This document shows positions 59,436 through 64,000 of a DNA stretch of 64,000 bases, piece by piece (position 1 is the first letter of the stretch; each line of letters starts with the position of its first letter). The DNA lies in contig JAACMV010000002.1 in NCBI GenBank assembly GCA_010909725.1, forward strand, positions 1,178,001-1,242,000, written 5' to 3'. The position numbers and the translations under genes were made by a program. The stretch comes from Picochlorum sp. 'celeri'. Its lineage: Eukaryota > Chlorophyta > Trebouxiophyceae. The notes beneath the pieces are model-generated. The model worked only from the letters and a program-made list of their open reading frames with translations. It had not been told where the DNA came from and searched no databases.

Positions 59436-62400
59436 TCACAAATTCATTTGTAAGGCAGCCTGGAGGATTTTCTGAGCCCCTCCTTTGGACAAAACGCTGT
59501 TGTACTCAGAACACACTGTGCTCTGTATGCAACCAGGACAGCCCGAGTCGCTTTCACACGAACAACGGACGATGAGGTTCAGTCCCTTTTCGATCAAATC
59601 CCTGAAAATTGGTTGCGCTTTTTCGCACAACCCAATCCCGCCTGGATACTTGTCAAACAATAGCAGTCTTTCAGGTTTGTACCTGGTATCATACAAATTA
59701 TCACACTCTGTTCCGATATCCTCCGGATTACACATCAGGTATAGAGGCAGCACATTCATCAGGGCGTGCGCAGCTGCATGAACCGAATCTCGAAAGCTGT
59801 AGCCTGCCAATTGGACAATTTGCCTGGCGGTTGGTGGCAGTCGCTGAGACACTGCAACAGTCTCGTACACGACATCAGGGAGAAATAGATCGACAGTATC
59901 AAAGACTTTCCCTGAGCCCCTCCATATGCGAGCGAATCCCATCCAATGTGTTGTGATACGACAGTTTCCTACGGTAGGTGAGTTCTGCCGAGCACACGGC
60001 GTGTAACTCGCTTTATCACCTATCAAATGTACATCCGTGTAGTCAATCGTGGTCGTATAGTATTTGACATCCGTAGGATGCACGATGGCTATCCTAGCCT
60101 TGTGATCCACAGATTTGACGATGAATGTGCCGCTTTGAAACATGTATATTGCTCCTTCGTATACAACAAAAAAAGCCTTCCTCTTCTCTATCTCCTCTAG
60201 AACTTTTCCATCAGAACTTTCATCAATCACAGTATATTTTTCCTGGTCAATGTCTCGAAGTGTGATGGCTTTCGAGGGAGATGAATGTCTCCCTGCGTAC
60301 ACCAGAGACCCGGGATCACTTGCATGAGGGACCAAGGCACTGCTTTGGATGAGAAGGCGCACACTGTCCACAAATCCATTTCCAAAAACTGGAGCATCCG
60401 AAGCAGCATTAAGTGGCATTTCATACGCAGCACATGTAATATGAGCTTTTAGTACCTGAGGATTGGCGATATCAATTTGTGCAGCTTCAATTGTACGCCC
60501 AAAGAGCTCTTCTGGTTTGGACATGAAGAATTGATCCAATGGACCATCCCAACCAACATACACGGACAGTGATTTTTTGTTGCGTCTGCCAGCACGACCT
60601 GCTTGTTGCCAAAGTGATGCAACTGTACCCTGAAATCCAAGATGAAGTGTGACATCCAATCCTCCTGCAGGCAAAGATCAGAATGAGTGCCAAGGGCAAC
60701 AGATGCATTCTCGTGGAGAGCACAAACCTATATCAATACCCAACTCCAGCGCATTCGTTGCTGCTATACCCAAGAGAGACCCGTCAAAAATTCTGCGCTC
60801 GATGTCACGCCGCTCAGCCGGGCTGTACCCGGCTCTGTACACTGAAATAGTGGAAAGTAGGTTGGAAGGGGCTGAGGCTGCGACAATTTCTCTCGTGTAT
60901 GTGGCAACGAGCTCAGACAGCTTTCTCGTCTTGCAGAATGCTATGGTTCTCAAGCCATGCTTGACGCATTCGGAGAGAAGATATGAGATTTCTACAATGG
61001 GACTAGACCTTCTAGACTGTAGTTTGTCCTGTATACGCCCAACCTTTGCTCGCCAGTCAGCCCCCCTAGTAGCGCTCTGGGTTGATGATTTGTTGACGGT
61101 AGCCGATATCGCAGCCATAGCCTCTTGAGCTATCTTCGACTTGACCTTAAACTCTGGCTGTCCTACCACAACAGATGTCTCCCATTGCAGATCCTGTTCC
61201 GGAGACTTGCCTAGCAATGATGGAAAATGCCTTTCTTGTCTTGCATTTCTCAATGCTGTCCTTCTATCCTCCTCTTGTTGAATCTTGACACCGTTTCTCT
61301 CACTGATAATGGGTGGATTATACAGGACAAATGTCTTCTCCTCCCGTGGAGACCCATCAACTGAAACTAATGCCAAAGAATCTTCGCCGGTCAAATTTGA
61401 AGCGTGAGCCTGAGGATTCGCAACGGTAGCCGTTGTTAGAATACACGTTGGACTTGATTGATACATTCTCGCGCAAATCCTCTTCAATCGACGTATTGTC
61501 AAAGCCACATGACTCCCAAAGACACCCCTGTACGAATGAGCTTCATCAATGGAGATCAGACGAAGATTGGCGAGAAATTTTGAGAATCCGCGATGGTACG
61601 GCAATATGGAACAGTGCAGCATGTCAGGATTTGTCAGGAGGACCTGTGCATTGGCCCGAATTTCCTCTCTGTCAGAAAGCTCTGTATCCCCATCATATAT
61701 GCAGACTTTAGATTTCGCAAATACCTCTCCCACAATATGAGAAGCAAATTCTTGAATATTTCGAAGCTGATCCTGAGCCAAGGCTTTTGTTGGAAAAATG
61801 AGCAAGCCGCAAGCTGACGAATCTTTGAGCAGAAATTCAAATAAGGGAACCAAATAGCACATGGACTTGCCAGAGGCTGTGGACGTAGACACAACGCACG
61901 ATTGTCCCCCCAGTATATGCTGAATTGCTTCCACCTGGTGTGAATAGAGTGAATCGATTCCCTTTATATTGCGTAGATATTGTTTCATTTCATCTGACAG
62001 AGGTACATCCTGCTCTAGGGCCAAAGTCTGGGCCTCTCTTCTCGGCAAGATTTCTTCGTGAACAATCTGATTCTTATAGTACTCGAGTGATTTCAAATGC
62101 TCCAGCAGATGGTCAGGGGATAATTTCTCATTGCTGGTGCAAGGAGGGGTTTTCTTCAGCAGGAGCGGCGGAGCTGCAGAGTGTCTTTGTCCACCCACTG
62201 AAAGAGCCCTGACTGTATCATTTTTGACGAAAGCAGATTTCTCGACCACTTCCTCCAAAGACATTGGAACTATACACGATTGGAGATCCGTTTCCCCCTT
62301 TTCCATTGGTGGTACCCCAGAATACTCAAGACCAGAGATTGAGTATCTCCACGGGCTGTTCTTTCCCCTGCACTCCAGGATGAAATTTATCAATGACTTG

Positions 62401-63421
62401 CGCAGGATCCAGCTCTGTCGCACCCTTTTCTTGCTGCATTTCATTCCTTTCGAGATCCTCGTCGCCAGGTCCACTTTGAACTGCTCTGGCACCTTTTCAG
62501 ACCGTGCTTTCCATACGTCGCTAAACTCCAGTGTGGCATGCTCTCCACACTCCTCGCACAATGCCATGCGACATGTACCCGAACATCCCGCAGATCGATA
62601 TATCGCAATAACACATGGACAAAGACGCGCAAGAATATCGATATGGCTCGAAACTAATTCCCTTTCCTCGTCATCTCTCAGCATGCCCTTGACAGTTTTC
62701 CACTGACACCTGATTTTCCTTGCCATTAGAAACTCTATAATGCCCCAGACCACGTCAAACACCCTTTCTAATTCTTCAAATACTTTTGGAATATGTAAAA
62801 CTGCCAATGCATCGTTGCCAACGGTGCATCGTGGGTGATTACCATCATTCAGTACTGTGCCCTCATCATCTTGGCATGGGGCTGTCACCATGTTTCTTCT
62901 TCTTTTCGAATCCTTCACGGGCGAAGGATTCGGGCGCAATATGTACCCAGGTAGCATTGTATCCATTTCCTGAGATTCCCTGATCGGCAAGGGAGGCTCC
63001 ACATGTTCTGGCACCTCCTCTGGCAGCACCTTATCCTTGGCCTTTGTCCTTTTCCTCAAACAGGCCACCTGCGCAACATCACAGTAGCATGCTACCTTTT
63101 TCTTGTTTGCTTCATGCAAATGATGATATGTTCGTACCAAAAAACAACCCTCAGCTAAACCCAATTCGCAAAGCTCCCTATCGTTCTTCAAAACCTCTCC
63201 CTGCACCACAGTGGAAATAGTATGCCAGGCGGGCTACAATAAAAAGGCACCACGAGACTCGATCGTACATTGTACATAATTTTACACCCCTGAAATCTAG
63301 CATCGATATCTCTCAATTTCCTCCTCACATCCCGAACAGTTGATAGTGGGTACCCACCGCCCTGACTGAGTTCAAACCGTTGCCCTCCACACAGGGTCTT
63401 GACTTCAACAAACTCCACCAT
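59436..63421 (-). CDS. HRQ1: ATP-dependent DNA helicase HRQ1 (RecQ4-like), with N-terminal UBL
   Basis: Three exons, 63421-63269, 63200-60728 and 60664-59436, with introns of 68 bp (donor GTACGA) and 63 bp (donor GTTTGT); 1284 residues. The first about 75 residues form a ubiquitin-like domain (M-V-E-F-V-E-V-K-T-L-C-G-G, I-M-Y-N joined to G-E-V-L-K-N-D). The helicase core follows: S-T-S-T-A-S-G-K-S (Walker A), P-T-K-A-L-A-Q-D-Q, D-E-A-H, T-A-T, T-N-A-L-E-L-G-I-D-I-G then G-L-D and Q-Q-A-G-R-A-G-R-R. The C-terminal MZB/DUF1998 zinc site C-S-C-x4-G-C-P-G-C is visible. HRQ1 is a 3'-5' helicase for DNA interstrand crosslink repair; plant HRQ1 also bears a UBL. An in-frame ATG further upstream (63562) is possible but adds no recognisable sequence. 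Confidence 0.9.
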
Positions 63422-63660
63422 TGTACCCAATGGTCTGTACCAGCATGAAAACTCACATGATTCTTTATTTTGCTGGTCGATGCCGTCAGACCTCTGCCCT
63501 TCGGACCCACACGATAGCTGTAACCAGATGCTCTGTTCATTCGGAGGGAGAATCCAATCCAACTCTGGTCACGTGCATGCATGCATGCAGATCATCGACA
63601 TCGGGCGACCAAAACACGCTCTCGCTGCATTTATTTAATCAATAATCCAATATATGTGAT

Positions 63661-63959
63661 ATGATGATGACGATGAGACACACGCGTGCCGACTGCAGGC
63701 TGACAGCAACTGTCCACCGGGCGGCCTCTGCTCGAACTGCGTCCAGAGCGATGATCGTGCCTTCTTCCTTACATGGATCTTCCATTACCAAGGTGCGTGA
63801 TTTGATACACACGGTTGCATGGCATTTAGGGTGTCTTGCAGCAGTGGCCATGCAACATTGAATCGGTTTAAACGTAGTCGTTGTACCTTGATATGCAGCC
63901 GTTTCAGGGGAAATCGACCATTTCGAAGACTTTTGTAGCCAGAACTACATCTCATATCT
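63661..63959 (+). CDS. 5' part of an organelle-targeted protein, cut by window end
   Basis: Exon 1 (63661-63792, 44 codons) encodes M-M-M-T-M-R-H-T-R-A and an Arg/Ala/Ser/Thr-rich leader with only one acidic residue. A GTGCGT donor starts a 106-bp intron; exon 2 (63899-63959) continues P-F-Q-G-K-S-T-I-S-K-T-F-V-A-R-T-T-S, and a GTACGT donor begins a second intron that leaves the window. The sequence seen is wholly transit peptide, so the product cannot be named. Chloroplast or mitochondrial import is likely. Confidence 0.6.
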
Positions 63960-64000
63960 GTACGTTGTTCGATATAAGGCGTCTGTGCTCCGGACTATTT

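Noticed and set aside
63422..63562. Longer N-terminus for HRQ1 from an upstream ATG
   Set aside because: The ubiquitin-like fold begins at the later Met (63421); the extra 47 residues show no conserved features and probably are 5' UTR.

Overview
This window is nuclear DNA of a photosynthetic eukaryote, most likely a green alga. It holds about 44 closely packed genes on both strands. Many encode chloroplast proteins: an FKBP18-like lumen isomerase, a protease-dead FtsHi, an ABA4-family protein, a CLC-e-like channel, a lumen cyclophilin, HCF101, a DUF1995 protein and a chloroplast DEAD-box helicase. Others are general eukaryotic genes: NUF2, VPS41, UBC9, GET3, DDX31/DBP7, DPH4, PMM and mitochondrial ribosomal proteins. 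The STP-type hexose/H+ symporter, plant-type tandem CCCH zinc-finger spacing and TGTAA near several 3' ends point to the green lineage. I cannot name the species.

Layout. 1-5.4 kb: end of an M43 metalloprotease, FKBP, FtsHi. 5.6-9.0 kb: YqaJ-type nuclease and a secreted BspA-like repeat protein. 9.3-15.6 kb: DPH4, NUF2, DDX31, a CX9C protein, ABA4-like. 16-26.5 kb: hexose transporter, DUF1995, a glutaredoxin/DUF4395/TDT-channel fusion, GART, CLC, cyclophilin. 26.7-32.9 kb: LYR protein MZM1/LYRM7, CCCH zinc-finger protein, bL33m, bS16m, DEAD helicase. 33-43.3 kb: VPS41, a coiled-coil protein, an FG-GAP protein, HCF101, GET3, a MED11-like protein, a small plastid membrane protein. 43.4-46.0 kb: a mobile element carrying a Fanzor nuclease. 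46.3-64 kb: DAG lipase, J-domain thioredoxin, PMM, mitochondrial EF-G, a Rossmann protein, UBC9, trehalase, a histidine phosphatase, helicase HRQ1, and the start of an organelle-targeted gene.

The main discovery is a Fanzor (eukaryotic TnpB-like RNA-guided nuclease) gene lying between 24-bp terminal inverted repeats (21/24 matching) flanked by TA dinucleotides, i.e. in a Tc1/mariner-like non-autonomous element. Its natural ATG is separated from the long reading frame by a one-base shift in a run of nine A's; the shifted N-terminus would begin with a basic, NLS-like sequence. The region between the stop codon and the right repeat is the natural place to look for the guide RNA.

Other recurring features: 24 short introns (mostly 60-146 bp) reconstructed here by protein continuity, with donors tending to GTRCGT; ten convergent gene pairs with only 6-61 bp between stop codons; and an apparent excess of perfect DNA palindromes (12-18 nt) in intergenic DNA. 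All intron calls are inferred by reading; no transcript evidence or database search was available.
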